NCBI RefSeq assembly: GCF_003208055.1 | Contig: NZ_QJUE01000002.1 | Coordinates: forward strand, 124,001 to 188,000 | From: Prochlorococcus marinus XMU1408 | Lineage (GTDB): Bacteria > Cyanobacteriota > Cyanobacteriia > PCC-6307 > Cyanobiaceae | DNA length: 64,000 nucleotides | Direction of reading: 5' to 3' | Translations under genes and position numbers: made by a program | Shown here: in pieces, positions 43,535 to 53,412 of the stretch | How the letters are laid out: every line of letters begins with the position of its first letter | How positions within the stretch are numbered: the first letter of the stretch is position 1 | The notes under the pieces: model-generated | Databases searched by the model: none | Told to the model about the DNA's origin: nothing | What the model saw: only the letters and a program-made list of their open reading frames with translations

Positions 43535-44029
43535 ATGTTTATTAGATTATTTTTAATAGTTGCTCTTATTCCATTTCAATCATGTTCTAATACATTAATT
43601 GGTGAGAGATTGGAAAATAGTTTTGATACTCCCGAAAATTCAATAATTTCGGACACAGCTAGGGAAGTCAAGGATAAAAAAAACCTAAAGGAAATTAAAG
43701 AAATCCAATTAAGTAAAGTTGAGAAAGAGAAAGAGAAAGAGAAAGAGAAAGAGAAAGAGAAAGAGAATATTAAAGGAAATATCACAAAAGAAAATTCAAT
43801 GTCTAATAAAGATAGATTTAGTCAAAAAACAACTAAATCAAACAAGAAAGTAATCTTTAATCCACAGCCATACAGAATTATCTTAAAATTATCTGGTGCA
43901 AATCCCTCTGCGCCAGCTGAGACAGTGACAAATGCGCTAAGAAAAGCAGGAGTACAGTTTGAGGTTGAAAAGATAGAACGTTTTGATAAGGAAAACTTTT
44001 TAAAGGATACATCTATGAAAAGAAAATAA
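43535..44029 (+). CDS. KEKE-repeat protein with N-terminal hydrophobic segment
   Basis: The preferred ATG at 43535 gives 164 residues; a TTG at 43508 lies five bases after topA. Residues 1-15 are hydrophobic (MFIRLFLIVALIPF) and followed by QSCSN, possibly a weak lipobox or a plain signal anchor. The middle holds seven perfect Glu-Lys pairs encoded by seven GAGAAA units (43721-43762). The C-terminal 55 residues contain PYRIILKLSGANPSAPAETV and a fold-like pattern suggesting a small conserved domain. It precedes the DUF2232 gene by two bases. Function unknown. Confidence 0.6.
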   Translation: MFIRLFLIVALIPFQSCSNTLIGERLENSFDTPENSIISDTAREVKDKKNLKEIKEIQLSKVEKEKEKEKEKEKEKENIKGNITKENSMSNKDRFSQKTTKSNKKVIFNPQPYRIILKLSGANPSAPAETVTNALRKAGVQFEVEKIERFDKENFLKDTSMKRK

Positions 44030-44031
44030 TT

Positions 44032-44718
44032 TTGACCTTAGATAATCAAAACTTTTTGAGAAGTAGATCTGTTTTCAAAGCGCCTCTTAGTAAAAGAAAA
44101 GCCTTGAAAATTGTTGAGTCTTCTTATTTAGCTGCGGCAACTGCTTTGATTTGGATCGCTCTTTATTATTTGCCTATTGGCGGAGCTGTCTTTCGACTTG
44201 CTTTGCCATTACCTTTGGCGCTTCTTCAGATTCGCAGAGGTGTTAAAACAGGTATTGAGGGTGTGACAATTTGTGTGATGTTATTAACTGCACTAATGGG
44301 ACCGCTAAGAGGACCTTTGGTACTTTTTCCGTATGGATTCCTTTCTTTATGGTTGGGATATAGTTGGCATAGAGGTTGGAATTGGTGGTTAAGTTGGAGT
44401 GTTGGAGTCTCAATTGGAACTATGGGTTTTTTAGTGAGGGTTTTTGTTTTATCTATTCTGGTTGGTGAAAATTTATGGGTTATCATTACTCGTGCCGGAG
44501 CAGCATTGCTTGAGAAAGGAATAGAGATTTTCAATCTTTCTTTTAGTCCGGATATGAATCAAGTTCATATAGTTGCTCTATTTCTAGTAATAACTCAAGA
44601 AATCGTTTATGTGCTTTGTTTGCATGCTTTGGCTTATTGGATTTTCCCAAGGCTAAAATCTTCGATGCCTGAACCACCTGCTCTGCTCGAGAATCTAATT
44701 TCTTTAGAATCTAATTGA
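44032..44718 (+). CDS. DUF2232 family membrane protein
   Basis: A 228-residue protein with about six helices, starting TTG, two bases after the preceding gene. Segments such as YYLPIGGAVFRLALPLPLAL, GPLRGPLVLFPYGFLSLWLG and a Trp-rich stretch (HRGWNWWLSW) are typical of the cyanobacterial DUF2232 group. These proteins are often near cobalamin or ECF-type genes, and here the next gene is CobT-like. Substrate unknown. Confidence 0.72.
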   Translation: MTLDNQNFLRSRSVFKAPLSKRKALKIVESSYLAAATALIWIALYYLPIGGAVFRLALPLPLALLQIRRGVKTGIEGVTICVMLLTALMGPLRGPLVLFPYGFLSLWLGYSWHRGWNWWLSWSVGVSIGTMGFLVRVFVLSILVGENLWVIITRAGAALLEKGIEIFNLSFSPDMNQVHIVALFLVITQEIVYVLCLHALAYWIFPRLKSSMPEPPALLENLISLESN

Positions 44719-44724
44719 TAAATA

Positions 44725-45921
44725 ATGATTGTAGATAATTACGTTTTATTGCCAACAGGTGTTCTAGCTTTTGGGAAAGGTATTCAAGAGAAAAATTTTG
44801 AGGAAAGAGTTAAAAGGTGGCATGAAAATATTACGAATATTGCTTTTTTTTTAATTCTAGCTGGATCTCAAACAGCAGAGATTGAGGGGATTTCCTCTGC
44901 TGGTTCTACATCTGTTTCTAGACGTTATACCGCGGTTGCAGATGCTGAACTTTTATTGAGAGGACCTACTTCCCCAGCGAGATGGCCCTTGCCTCCTTTG
45001 CCAGCGGGAGTTTCTCCTGCATTGATTAGTTACGTTGCTTCGAGGTTTTTAAAAATTAAACCAACAGTTATTTCGGCAGGACTTCTTCAAAGTCCCTCCT
45101 TTAGTCATATTTCTCTTGAATCACCAGAAATAGGTCCGGCTAGATGCTTGAGTTCTGGTAATGCGATGGACATTAATAGAGTCAAACTTTTGCTTGAAGC
45201 TGGCCTTAAGATAGGGAAGCAATTAAAAAAATCTCTTTTGATCACTGAGTGTGTTCCAGGAGGTACATCTACAGCTTTCGCAGTTCTTTCCGGATTAGGC
45301 ATAAACGTTAATGGACTTATAAGCGGAAGCCAAAGAAATCCACCTTCAGAGTTAAAAACTAAATTAGTTAATAAAGGATTAAAAGCAGCAAAATTAGAGA
45401 AGAAGCCATCTTCAGTTGATCTAATGGCTGCGGTTGGTGATCCATTTCAACCAATTGCAGTTGGCCTTTTAATGGGAGCAAGAGAGTCTGGCCAGGATAT
45501 TTTATTAGGAGGAGGTTGTCAGATGTTGGCAGTATTAGCTTTGGCATTAAATGAAATTGAAACTGATTTACGTTCTGAATTTGTTGAAAAGATTTCAATA
45601 GGAACCACCTCATGGTTAGTTGATGAGTCACTATCTTTTTCAGGAAAAAGAAACTCATTTATTCATTTAATGAACCATGTTTCTAAGCATTTCAAAGTTA
45701 ATATCCTAGGGCTAGCTAGCGGTTATAGATTTAATGATAGTAATCAAAAGGTTCTCCGAGATTATGAGCTTGGATACATCAAAGAGGGAGTTGGGGCAGG
45801 AGCCTTATCATTACTTGCTCAAATTAAAGGATTGTCTCAGAGAGAAATGATTGAGAGATGTGATAAAGAGGTTACTAATTTATTTAAGTCAAAAAATGAA
45901 AAAAATCTTCAAGAGATTTAA
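44725..45921 (+). CDS. CobT-like phosphoribosyltransferase (TIGR00303 type)
   Basis: A 398-residue protein of the nicotinate-nucleotide:dimethylbenzimidazole phosphoribosyltransferase superfamily, of the cyanobacterial/archaeal subgroup. Supporting parts are LAGSQTAEIEGISSAGSTSV at the start, ITECVPGGTSTAFAVLSGLG in the middle and VGDPFQPIAVGLLMGARESG. It may activate the lower-ligand base of (pseudo)cobalamin, but its exact reaction is unproven. It starts six bases after the DUF2232 gene, so both are likely in one transcript. Confidence 0.78.
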   Translation: MIVDNYVLLPTGVLAFGKGIQEKNFEERVKRWHENITNIAFFLILAGSQTAEIEGISSAGSTSVSRRYTAVADAELLLRGPTSPARWPLPPLPAGVSPALISYVASRFLKIKPTVISAGLLQSPSFSHISLESPEIGPARCLSSGNAMDINRVKLLLEAGLKIGKQLKKSLLITECVPGGTSTAFAVLSGLGINVNGLISGSQRNPPSELKTKLVNKGLKAAKLEKKPSSVDLMAAVGDPFQPIAVGLLMGARESGQDILLGGGCQMLAVLALALNEIETDLRSEFVEKISIGTTSWLVDESLSFSGKRNSFIHLMNHVSKHFKVNILGLASGYRFNDSNQKVLRDYELGYIKEGVGAGALSLLAQIKGLSQREMIERCDKEVTNLFKSKNEKNLQEI

Positions 45922-45926
45922 ATAAA

Positions 45927-46928
45927 ATGATCACCAGTAAATGGGGAAGACGAGAGTTTATCAAATATGGATTGATCTCTTCTTTATTTGTCTTGTCTGG
46001 GTGCTCAACATCTAGAAAAAAATTAGCTCTGAGAGGTATTTCTAAAAGCTTCCCTAGTGAATTTATCAATAGTTTATCTACAGATTGGGAATTTTTACCA
46101 ATACAACAGATTGAACAAAAGAGAATTTCTTACACTTTTAGTCTTCAAGAAAAAACAGATTTATTAGTCTTAAATGATGGTTGGGTCTCTGATTTGCCTT
46201 ACGATTCACTTCAAGAAATTAAAGCATCTAATATCAGAGATGCTTTGAGTAAGAAGGCTACCTCTTTTTTGGATGGATTAGGCGAGGAATATAAGAATAG
46301 AATTTTCCCTTTGGCTGTCAGTCCATGGGTAATACTTCTTAGAAATGAAGATTCATTAGCTCTAAAAAATAAGAATTCTTGGGAGGTCCTTTTTTCAAGT
46401 GCACTTACAAATCAAATAGTTTTTCCTAATAGTCCATATCTTTTGATTTCAATTGCCCAAAAGCTAGGATTTGTTGATGACTTCTCAATAATCAAGCGTC
46501 AAGCCAAGACATTTGATGATCAGAATGCTTTAAATTGGGTCGTTGCAGGTAAAGCTAATGCTGCAGTTTTACCTTTGTCTAGCTGTGTTGATAGTCTTAT
46601 AAAAGATCCTCGTTTATCGATTCTTTTGCCTCAGGAAGGAAGTCCATTAAATTGGACAGTTCTTGCTTCTCCAAGTTTCTCTTCAGAGCCTTTCCCCACT
46701 GATTGGTTTCATTTGTTGTGGGGGCCAACTTATTTGAGACGTTTAATAAGAAAAGGTTTTTTACCACCAACTAGTTTTTCAGACTTAAGGAGAAAAAATA
46801 TCAATATTTCTCAAAGGTATCAATCTGTTTTTATTCCAGAAGAAAGTGTTTGGAATAAATGTTGGTCATTGCCTCTCCTGAGTTTTGAAGATAAAAAAGA
46901 TTTAGCGTTGAATTGGAATAATTCATAA
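45927..46928 (+). CDS. Tat-type lipoprotein, polyamine-binding-like periplasmic protein
   Basis: A 333-residue exported protein. The N-terminus has GRREFIKYG (a Tat-like twin arginine) followed by a hydrophobic core and the lipobox LSGC, so the mature protein would be acylated. The body resembles PotD-like periplasmic binding proteins (NDGWVSDLPYDSL, LAVSPWVILLRNEDSL). No permease or ATPase is nearby. It starts five bases after the CobT-like gene. Confidence 0.68.
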   Translation: MITSKWGRREFIKYGLISSLFVLSGCSTSRKKLALRGISKSFPSEFINSLSTDWEFLPIQQIEQKRISYTFSLQEKTDLLVLNDGWVSDLPYDSLQEIKASNIRDALSKKATSFLDGLGEEYKNRIFPLAVSPWVILLRNEDSLALKNKNSWEVLFSSALTNQIVFPNSPYLLISIAQKLGFVDDFSIIKRQAKTFDDQNALNWVVAGKANAAVLPLSSCVDSLIKDPRLSILLPQEGSPLNWTVLASPSFSSEPFPTDWFHLLWGPTYLRRLIRKGFLPPTSFSDLRRKNINISQRYQSVFIPEESVWNKCWSLPLLSFEDKKDLALNWNNS

Positions 46929-47011
46929 TTCAATTAAATTTTAAATTCAAAAAACTTTTTAAAGACATTTCGAAATACTATAACTAGCATTCTAAAAGTT
47001 TAGGTTTTTAT

Positions 47012-47674
47012 ATGTTTACTGGTTTAATACAGTCTATTGGTACGATTAAGAAAAATAATCTGGGTGTATTGGTTGATGGATGTAATCCTTTCTCCCCTTT
47101 AAAGCTTGGTGATAGTGTTTCTGTAGATGGAGTTTGTCTTACCGTCTCTGAATTAATTAATGATTCTTTTGTTGCCAACATTAGTGAAGAAACTCTTAAA
47201 AGAACAAATCTTGGTGAGAAAGCTCAGCGAAATGGCTATGTAAATCTTGAACCAGCTTTACGTCTTTCTGATCGATTAGGTGGACATATCGTTAGTGGGC
47301 ATATAGATGGGGTGGGTGAAGTTGTTTTAATTGAGAATTTGAAGAATTCTTGGAATTTAAAAGTTTCTTGGAATGATTCAAATTTCTGTAAATATATGTG
47401 CGATAAGGCAAGCATTAGCTTAAACGGAATAAGTTTAACAATTGCAGAGATATATGATGATGGATGTAAATTTTCAATAGCCGTAATACCTCACACCTGG
47501 TCGAATACATGCTTAAAGTTTTTAAAAATTGGCGAGAAGGTTAATTTAGAAGTTGATTTAATGGCTAAATATGCAGAAAAGCTGCTAAAACTAAATAAAA
47601 GTAACAATGATTTTATTTCTAAAGAAAACTCAGAAATCAGCTCTAAGTGGCTTAAAGAGCAAGGTTGGAATTAA
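47012..47674 (+). CDS. ribE: Riboflavin synthase alpha chain
   Basis: A 220-residue enzyme with two tandem lumazine-binding repeats. The start MFTGLIQSIGTIKK and SVSVDGVCLTVSEL mark the first repeat, and GHIVSGHIDGVGEV with ISLNGISLTIAEIYD the second. It dismutates two lumazines to riboflavin. It is the last gene of a plus-strand run and converges on cyAbrB. Confidence 0.93.
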   Translation: MFTGLIQSIGTIKKNNLGVLVDGCNPFSPLKLGDSVSVDGVCLTVSELINDSFVANISEETLKRTNLGEKAQRNGYVNLEPALRLSDRLGGHIVSGHIDGVGEVVLIENLKNSWNLKVSWNDSNFCKYMCDKASISLNGISLTIAEIYDDGCKFSIAVIPHTWSNTCLKFLKIGEKVNLEVDLMAKYAEKLLKLNKSNNDFISKENSEISSKWLKEQGWN

Positions 47675-47702
47675 GTTTTAGTGCTTTTTTCTGAGTGAAT
47701 TA

Positions 47703-48059
47703 TTATTTCTTAAGTGGTAACAAACTGATCGCCCCAGATTCTTTACGTACATCAATTCGAAATTCTTGCCCAGGTTCAAGACCTAACTTTTTAGTGTATG
47801 CATGGCCAATAAGAAGATTGCCATTGCCATGAACCTTTGTACGAAACTCTGCTTGTCTTCCTCTTGAAGATCTATTTCCTGCTCTTCCAGGTCCATTTGA
47901 GCGGAGTTTATAACCTTTGGCTTCAACTAGTGCACGATAGAAACTTTTACGTAAAACTCTTCCACTAGGTCCAACGTAACCACATCCTTTAGCGATTTCG
48001 TCTTCTGGACGATTGCTCAAAGATCTTGCTTTGTCTAGGAGTTCTTTTCCAACAAGCAT
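47703..48059 (-). CDS. cyAbrB transcriptional regulator
   Basis: A 118-residue cyanobacterial AbrB-like regulator. The DNA-binding part includes EIAKGCGYVGPSGRVLRKSF and the C-terminal segment GNLLIGHAYTKKLGLEPGQEF, typical of cyAbrB. These proteins control carbon/nitrogen balance and photosynthetic stress genes and act as dimers. It is a lone gene just downstream of the cytochrome oxidase operon on the same strand. Confidence 0.88.
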   Translation of the reverse strand: MLVGKELLDKARSLSNRPEDEIAKGCGYVGPSGRVLRKSFYRALVEAKGYKLRSNGPGRAGNRSSRGRQAEFRTKVHGNGNLLIGHAYTKKLGLEPGQEFRIDVRKESGAISLLPLKK

Positions 48060-48154
48060 TTCAGACTGTTTTAATTAACTGAATTCTGACCAATAAGTGG
48101 AATTGTGGCAACAAATTAATTGAAAGTTTCTTTCTTAGTATCAATATTTACCTC

Positions 48155-48760
48155 TTAAAGCAGATAAAGGATGATGAATAAAACGACCCAGATCCCATCT
48201 ACAAAGTGCCAATAGAGCTCAACTGCTTCAAATGGAAACAAGTTTTCTTTATTTACTCGACCATTAGGTACACGGGTTTGCCACCAAATAATCATGATCA
48301 TGATTGATCCAAGCGTTACGTGCAGGCCATGAAAGCCAGTTAATGCATAAAAAGTACTTGCGAAAAGGTTGTCAGTTAACCCAAAAGGCAAAGTAAAGTA
48401 TTCAAACATTTGGCTAATTAAAAATGCCACTCCTAATGCACCTGTAATAAGAAGCCATTTTTGACATTGCTTTGCTTCTTCCTTTTCTAGAAATTTCCCA
48501 GCTCGATGAAAAGTAAAGCTACTTACTAAGAGTAAAATTGTATTTAAAGTGGGTAAAGGTAACTCTAATTCGTAAATAGCATCAGGAGCTAAGGGGTTGA
48601 CTGCTTTAAAAGTTAGATATGCAGCAAAAAAACCTGCAAAAGTCATTCCGTCTGCGATTAAAAAAGCTATTAAACCAAATAAACGGAAATCCTCATGCTC
48701 CCCTTCTGAGAGATTTTTCTTGCTTTCTGATGATTTCTCTTGTGGAACTATAGAAGTCAT
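48155..48760 (-). CDS. ctaE: Cytochrome c oxidase subunit III
   Basis: A 201-residue, five-helix short form of subunit III. Family segments are GLIAFLIADGMTFAGFFAAY, FYALTGFHGLHVTLGSIMIM and YWHFVDGIWVVLFIILYL. It supports the catalytic subunit without binding metal. Its ATG overlaps the ctaD stop in an ATGA junction. It is the third gene of the minus-strand oxidase operon. Confidence 0.95.
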   Translation of the reverse strand: MTSIVPQEKSSESKKNLSEGEHEDFRLFGLIAFLIADGMTFAGFFAAYLTFKAVNPLAPDAIYELELPLPTLNTILLLVSSFTFHRAGKFLEKEEAKQCQKWLLITGALGVAFLISQMFEYFTLPFGLTDNLFASTFYALTGFHGLHVTLGSIMIMIIWWQTRVPNGRVNKENLFPFEAVELYWHFVDGIWVVLFIILYLL

Positions 48761-50397
48761 TTGTTTTGCTCCTGAGTTTTATTTAAATTTTTATTTCCGT
48801 AACCATATGGCTCTAGAACCAGAGGAGCTTCTCCATCCCAATTTTCAACTGGAGGAGGTGAACTTGTTAGCCACTCAGGTGTGAGAGCATTCCATGGATT
48901 ATCACCAGCATCATGGCCATAGAGGATGCTTTGAAAAACATTCCATAGAAAAGGTAAAGTACTTAATGCCATCAACAAGGCCCCTACACTACTGATTTGA
49001 TTAATTAATTGAAATTGTGGATCGTATTCTGCAACTCTTCTAGGCATTCCATTTAAACCTAACCAATGTTGAGGGGCAAAACAAAGATTAAAGCCAATAA
49101 AGGTAAGTATGAAGTGGAATCTTCCGAGATTTTCATTGAGCATTTTTCCAGTGAATTTCGGGAACCAATGATAAATTGAGGAGAAGATAACAAAGACTGA
49201 TCCCCCATAGACTATGTAATGAAAATGGGCGACAACAAAATAGGTATCATGTACATGTATATCAAAAGGTACTTGAGCGAGCGCAACACCTGTTATTCCA
49301 CCTAAAACAAAGTTAATAATAAATCCACAAGAAAATAGCATTGCACTATTAAGTGATATTTTCCCTCCCCATAAAGTTGCAACCCAATTAAAAAATTTAA
49401 TACCTGTGGGAACAGCTATGAATGCTGTAGCTATTGTAAAAAATAAGCGCATCCATGGAGGAGTCCCACTTGTAAACATATGATGGGCCCAAACAACTAG
49501 ACCTAAAACAACTATCCCCATAATTGAGAAGACCATTGTTGTGTAGCCAAAAAGCGGCTTTCTACTATGAATAGGAAGTATTTCACTGACTAAGCCAAAG
49601 GCAGGGAGGACCATGATATAAACAGCAGGATGCGAGTAAAACCAAAAAAGATGTTGATAAACAATTACATTTCCCCCAAGACTTGGGTTAAAGAAACCTG
49701 TATGAGCAACTATGTCAAAGCTTAAAAGTATTAAAGTTCCAGCAAGAACAGGAGTTGATAAAACGACAAGAATACTTGTACCAAGCATTGCCCAGCAATA
49801 CATGGGTAATTGCATTAATTTAAGACCAGGTCTCCTTAATTTAATAATGGTTGCTATGAAATTAATACCACCAAAGATTGAGCTTCCACCTAAAAGTAAG
49901 ACACTTAATATCCAAATAATTTGACCAGCTGCTGGAGTAGTTATGCTTAAAGGTGGATAAGCTGTCCATCCAGATTGTGCGGCACCATTTATAAAATAGC
50001 TGGTTATTAGCATCAAACCGGAGGGAGGTATCAGCCAAAAAGCAACTGCATTTAGCCTTGGGAAAGCCATGTCTCTAGCCCCAACATAAAAAGGTATTAA
50101 ATAGTTTCCAAAGGCACCGTTTACCACAGGCACGATCCATAAAAAAATCATTATTGTGCCATGGAGAGTTAGAACTTGGTTGTAGACCTCTCTTGGCATG
50201 AAATCTGATAGCGGACTTGTGAGCTCTACCCTTATTGCGCCAGCTAAAGATCCTCCAATCAAATAAAACAAGAAACCACAAACTAAATATTGAAGACCTA
50301 TGACTTTATGATCAAGACTAAAACTTAGATATTTGAGCCATCCAGTTGGTTGAAGCTTTTCTGGAGTTGAATTGTTTGGTTTAAGTGAAACAGTCAT
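48757..50397 (-). CDS. ctaD: Cytochrome c oxidase subunit I
   Basis: A 546-residue, 12-helix haem-copper subunit of the aa3-type oxidase. Clear ligands are in LTLHGTIMIFLW, FWFYSHPAVYIMVLPAFG (CuB His and Tyr), WAHHMFTSG, and HDTYFVVAHFHYIVYGGSVF. It reduces oxygen to water and pumps protons, in respiration shared with the thylakoid chain. It is preceded by ctaC with four bases between. Confidence 0.97.
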   Translation of the reverse strand: MTVSLKPNNSTPEKLQPTGWLKYLSFSLDHKVIGLQYLVCGFLFYLIGGSLAGAIRVELTSPLSDFMPREVYNQVLTLHGTIMIFLWIVPVVNGAFGNYLIPFYVGARDMAFPRLNAVAFWLIPPSGLMLITSYFINGAAQSGWTAYPPLSITTPAAGQIIWILSVLLLGGSSIFGGINFIATIIKLRRPGLKLMQLPMYCWAMLGTSILVVLSTPVLAGTLILLSFDIVAHTGFFNPSLGGNVIVYQHLFWFYSHPAVYIMVLPAFGLVSEILPIHSRKPLFGYTTMVFSIMGIVVLGLVVWAHHMFTSGTPPWMRLFFTIATAFIAVPTGIKFFNWVATLWGGKISLNSAMLFSCGFIINFVLGGITGVALAQVPFDIHVHDTYFVVAHFHYIVYGGSVFVIFSSIYHWFPKFTGKMLNENLGRFHFILTFIGFNLCFAPQHWLGLNGMPRRVAEYDPQFQLINQISSVGALLMALSTLPFLWNVFQSILYGHDAGDNPWNALTPEWLTSSPPPVENWDGEAPLVLEPYGYGNKNLNKTQEQNK

Positions 50398-50401
50398 AAA
50401 T

Positions 50402-51214
50402 TTAAATTGTTTCCTTAGAGTTTTCTCTTATCCAAGTGTCAAAGTCTTCTTGTTCATCTACTATTACGTTTGATCTCATTCCACCATGATATGGGCCGCA
50501 CAATTCAGCACAAACAATTGGGAAATTACCTGCTTTTGTTGGAGTGAAATTTAATATTGTTGGTTGCCCAGGAATGACATCTTGTTTAAGTCTAAATTGA
50601 GGCACCCAAAAAGCATGTATTACATCTTTAGATTCCATTTTTAAACTAACTTCTTTCCCAACTGGAACATGTAGTTCACCAGAAATAATATCTCCTTTTG
50701 GATAATGAAAGATAAAAGCAAATTGCATTGCAGTTAACTCAATTGGTAATGAAGATGAATTATTTGAAGATGAAGTTTCAATTGGTCCTGAACCAATCCC
50801 ACCCCAAACTCTTTCGGCTTGATTTCCCATATGACCACTTTGATCATGCATTAAAGGTTGCATGCCACCCATTCGATCATAAATATCGTAACTATATAAA
50901 CCTACAAATAAAACAACGATTGCAGGAACTGCTGTCCAGAAAATTTCCAGAGATATATTACCTTCTAAGTCTATGCCATCTCCAGTTTCACCAGGCCTAC
51001 GACGGAATTGAATCAGACTATAAATAACTAAGGCAGTCATACCTATAAAAAGTATGGAGCCAATAATGAAAAGGACTCGATAAAGTTCATCATAAACAGG
51101 AGCATTAGTGCTCGCGCTAACGGGAAGCATATCGACGTTGTAAGCAATCCAAACTCCTCCTACGCCAAGAATTAAACTTGATGCAAGAGTTAGGATGGCC
51201 GACATTTTCGGCAA
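50402..51214 (-). CDS. ctaC: Cytochrome c oxidase subunit II
   Basis: A 270-residue subunit with two N-terminal helices and the CuA domain. The CuA ligand pattern CAELCGPYHGGMRSNV (C-x3-C-x3-H-x2-M) and the preceding His in DVIHAFWVPQFRL are present. It accepts electrons from cytochrome c or plastocyanin. It is the first gene of ctaC-ctaD-ctaE. About 180 bases separate it from divergent ctaA, so that gap must hold both promoters. Confidence 0.95.
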   Translation of the reverse strand: MPKMSAILTLASSLILGVGGVWIAYNVDMLPVSASTNAPVYDELYRVLFIIGSILFIGMTALVIYSLIQFRRRPGETGDGIDLEGNISLEIFWTAVPAIVVLFVGLYSYDIYDRMGGMQPLMHDQSGHMGNQAERVWGGIGSGPIETSSSNNSSSLPIELTAMQFAFIFHYPKGDIISGELHVPVGKEVSLKMESKDVIHAFWVPQFRLKQDVIPGQPTILNFTPTKAGNFPIVCAELCGPYHGGMRSNVIVDEQEDFDTWIRENSKETI

Positions 51215-51397
51215 GAAGATCTCCTTTGCTTCTTATAGGTTATGGGCAAAAGTAATTAATGTACTAACTAATTGTTAATTCAAGATGAATAATTTTTTTT
51301 AAAGGTAATCTTTATGTTGCACTCCGCTTATTCAGGTGACGTGCACAAAGTAATCGCTACGTTGAAAAAAGAATTATTTTGATGGATCTTTGCATAA

Positions 51398-52324
51398 GTG
51401 CAGGTTATTTATCCACCAAAGCCTCGATTTAGATTAGGACAACTTGCTGCTCACGTAGTAGTTGCACTGATTGTACTTGTCGTGATTGGAGGAGCGACGA
51501 GGGTAATGGAGGCTGGCCTCGCTTGCCCTGACTGGCCTCTTTGCTATGGCTCTTTTTTGCCTGGCAGTCAAATGAATTTACAAGTATTTCTCGAATGGTT
51601 TCATCGCTTAGATGCTTTCTTCGTAGGAATTGTTTTAATTATTCAATTTTCCCTCTCTTTATACTGGGCCAAGTTTTTACCTATGTGGCTCCCTTGGACT
51701 TATGGAGCACTTACTTGCTTGGTTGCTTTTCAGGGTTTTTTAGGTGCTTTGACAGTCCTTCAGCTATTGCCCTCTCTAATAGTTGTTCTTCATCTAGCAG
51801 TTGCCTTGACTCTTGTTGCGATTATGAGTGGTGTTACTCAACAATTACTTAGTCCAGGTAAATCAATTTTTCCACTTTGGCTCCGCTCACTTGGATTTTT
51901 ATCTCTTTTTTCTGTAATAGGCCAATCTTTATTGGGTAGTCGGGTGGCAACATCATGGGCTGCTCAAAGATGTCTGAATATTGGAGATTCTTGCAATCTT
52001 TTACGACTTCATCGTTTCAGTGCATTCCCTGTAAGCCTTTTGGTGATTTTATTTGTAATTATTTCATTTACTCAGAAAGATGTTTTTTTGAAGCAATGGC
52101 CTTATTTTGTGTCTATTACTTTTTTGATCATCTCACAAATCTTTTTAGGTGTTTTTTCAATTCAATTAGGTTTGAGTGAGCCTGGTCTTGTTATTGGCCA
52201 TCAACTCGTTGCTTGCTTGTTAGTGGCAGTCATATCAGCATTGAATTTTAAAGGGAATGGAATCGAAGGATCTTCACAATCACTTCTTATAAACGAATCA
52301 AATTTGGAGACATGCCATGGTTAG
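51398..52324 (+). CDS. ctaA: Haem A synthase
   Basis: A 308-residue, eight-helix membrane oxygenase that oxidises the haem O methyl to make haem [21 protein letters not shown] near residue 30 includes the paired Cys of CPDWPLC, and the His-bearing helices [14 protein letters not shown] and [12 protein letters not shown] are visible. The start is GTG. It overlaps ctaB by eight bases and diverges from ctaC. Confidence 0.93.
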   Translation: MQVIYPPKPRFRLGQLAAHVVVALIVLVVIGGATRVMEAGLACPDWPLCYGSFLPGSQMNLQVFLEWFHRLDAFFVGIVLIIQFSLSLYWAKFLPMWLPWTYGALTCLVAFQGFLGALTVLQLLPSLIVVLHLAVALTLVAIMSGVTQQLLSPGKSIFPLWLRSLGFLSLFSVIGQSLLGSRVATSWAAQRCLNIGDSCNLLRLHRFSAFPVSLLVILFVIISFTQKDVFLKQWPYFVSITFLIISQIFLGVFSIQLGLSEPGLVIGHQLVACLLVAVISALNFKGNGIEGSSQSLLINESNLETCHG

Positions 52325-53312
52325 TTCAACATCTGATGTAATTGCACAGCCAATTAATCGTGAGGACATTGTTCCATCTAGGAAGCGTATTAAACTCCCA
52401 GCTTGGTTAGAGGTTGCTAAACCAAGATTAATCCCTCTTTTACTTGCTACTACAGTTGGGGGAATGGCTCTTTCGGAAGATTGGCCATTACCCGCCCCTA
52501 GATTGGCATGTACTTTAGGTGGAGGAGCTCTCGCTGCTGCAGCTGCAGGAGCTCTTAATTGTTTGTGGGAGCAAGATCTTGATAAACGAATGAAACGTAC
52601 AAGTAATAGAGCATTACCTTCTGGTCGCCTTTCTTCATCATCTGTTTTCATTGGAGCAATTTCTTCCACTCTTGCTGCCTCAGTTCTTTTGGTAAGCGGA
52701 GTTAATTGTTTAGCTGCAGGATTGACCCTTTTAGGACTTTGTAGTTATGTACTTCTCTATACCGCTTTTTTGAAACCTCGTACATCTCAAAATATAGTTT
52801 TTGGAGGTGTTGCTGGAGCAATCCCTCCTCTAGTTGGAGCCTCCGCAGCGGCAGGCCATATTGGATTAGGAGGTTGGTGGTTATTCTCTTTGGTTATGGT
52901 TTGGACACCTGCACATTTTTGGGCTCTGGCCATATTGTTAAAAGAGGACTACCGATCTGTTGGGATACCAATGCTCCCAACAGTAAAAGGTCCATTCGTT
53001 ACGTCCAAAGCCATATCCGTTTATGGATATCTAACTGTATTTTTAAGTTTTTTAGGTTGCTTCGTTTTGCCTGAAGGAGGTTTCTTATATGGAATGTTAT
53101 TGCTACCTTATAATTCAAGACTTCTTCAACTGGTTTCAAGATTAAGGGATAACCCAGAGGATTTAGATCGAGCCAAGGGTTTGTTTAGGTGGTCTATTCT
53201 TTATATGTTTGGAGTCTGCTTCTTGCTTGTTATTAGTAGATTACAAGTAGCAATTATTTTTAATGATCAGTTGATAGCATTAATTAACGATTTCTTTATG
53301 AGTTTTTCTTAA
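52317..53312 (+). CDS. ctaB: Haem O synthase (protohaem IX farnesyltransferase)
   Basis: A 331-residue UbiA-family enzyme that farnesylates haem B to haem O. The Asp-rich motif [20 protein letters not shown] (about residues 81-100) and the later [20 protein letters not shown] are diagnostic. A soluble N-terminal 25 residues precede nine helices. It is translationally coupled to ctaA by an eight-base overlap. Confidence 0.95.
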   Translation: MVSSTSDVIAQPINREDIVPSRKRIKLPAWLEVAKPRLIPLLLATTVGGMALSEDWPLPAPRLACTLGGGALAAAAAGALNCLWEQDLDKRMKRTSNRALPSGRLSSSSVFIGAISSTLAASVLLVSGVNCLAAGLTLLGLCSYVLLYTAFLKPRTSQNIVFGGVAGAIPPLVGASAAAGHIGLGGWWLFSLVMVWTPAHFWALAILLKEDYRSVGIPMLPTVKGPFVTSKAISVYGYLTVFLSFLGCFVLPEGGFLYGMLLLPYNSRLLQLVSRLRDNPEDLDRAKGLFRWSILYMFGVCFLLVISRLQVAIIFNDQLIALINDFFMSFS

Positions 53313-53412
53313 GTCTAAAAAATAAAAATAAAAACTTTATAAACTTGCACTCTTCTATTAATTAGAATTTGCTTGAAGATATCACTTTATCTTTTTAGGC
53401 AATTTGTTTTAG

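Noticed and set aside
43721-43762. GAGAAA units considered as a CRISPR or regulatory repeat
   Set aside because: No spacers; the unit is short, perfect and in frame, so it is a coding microsatellite.
51314-51382. 22-codon frame upstream of ctaA, considered as a leader peptide
   Set aside because: It has no attenuator-like hairpin and no run of regulatory codons.
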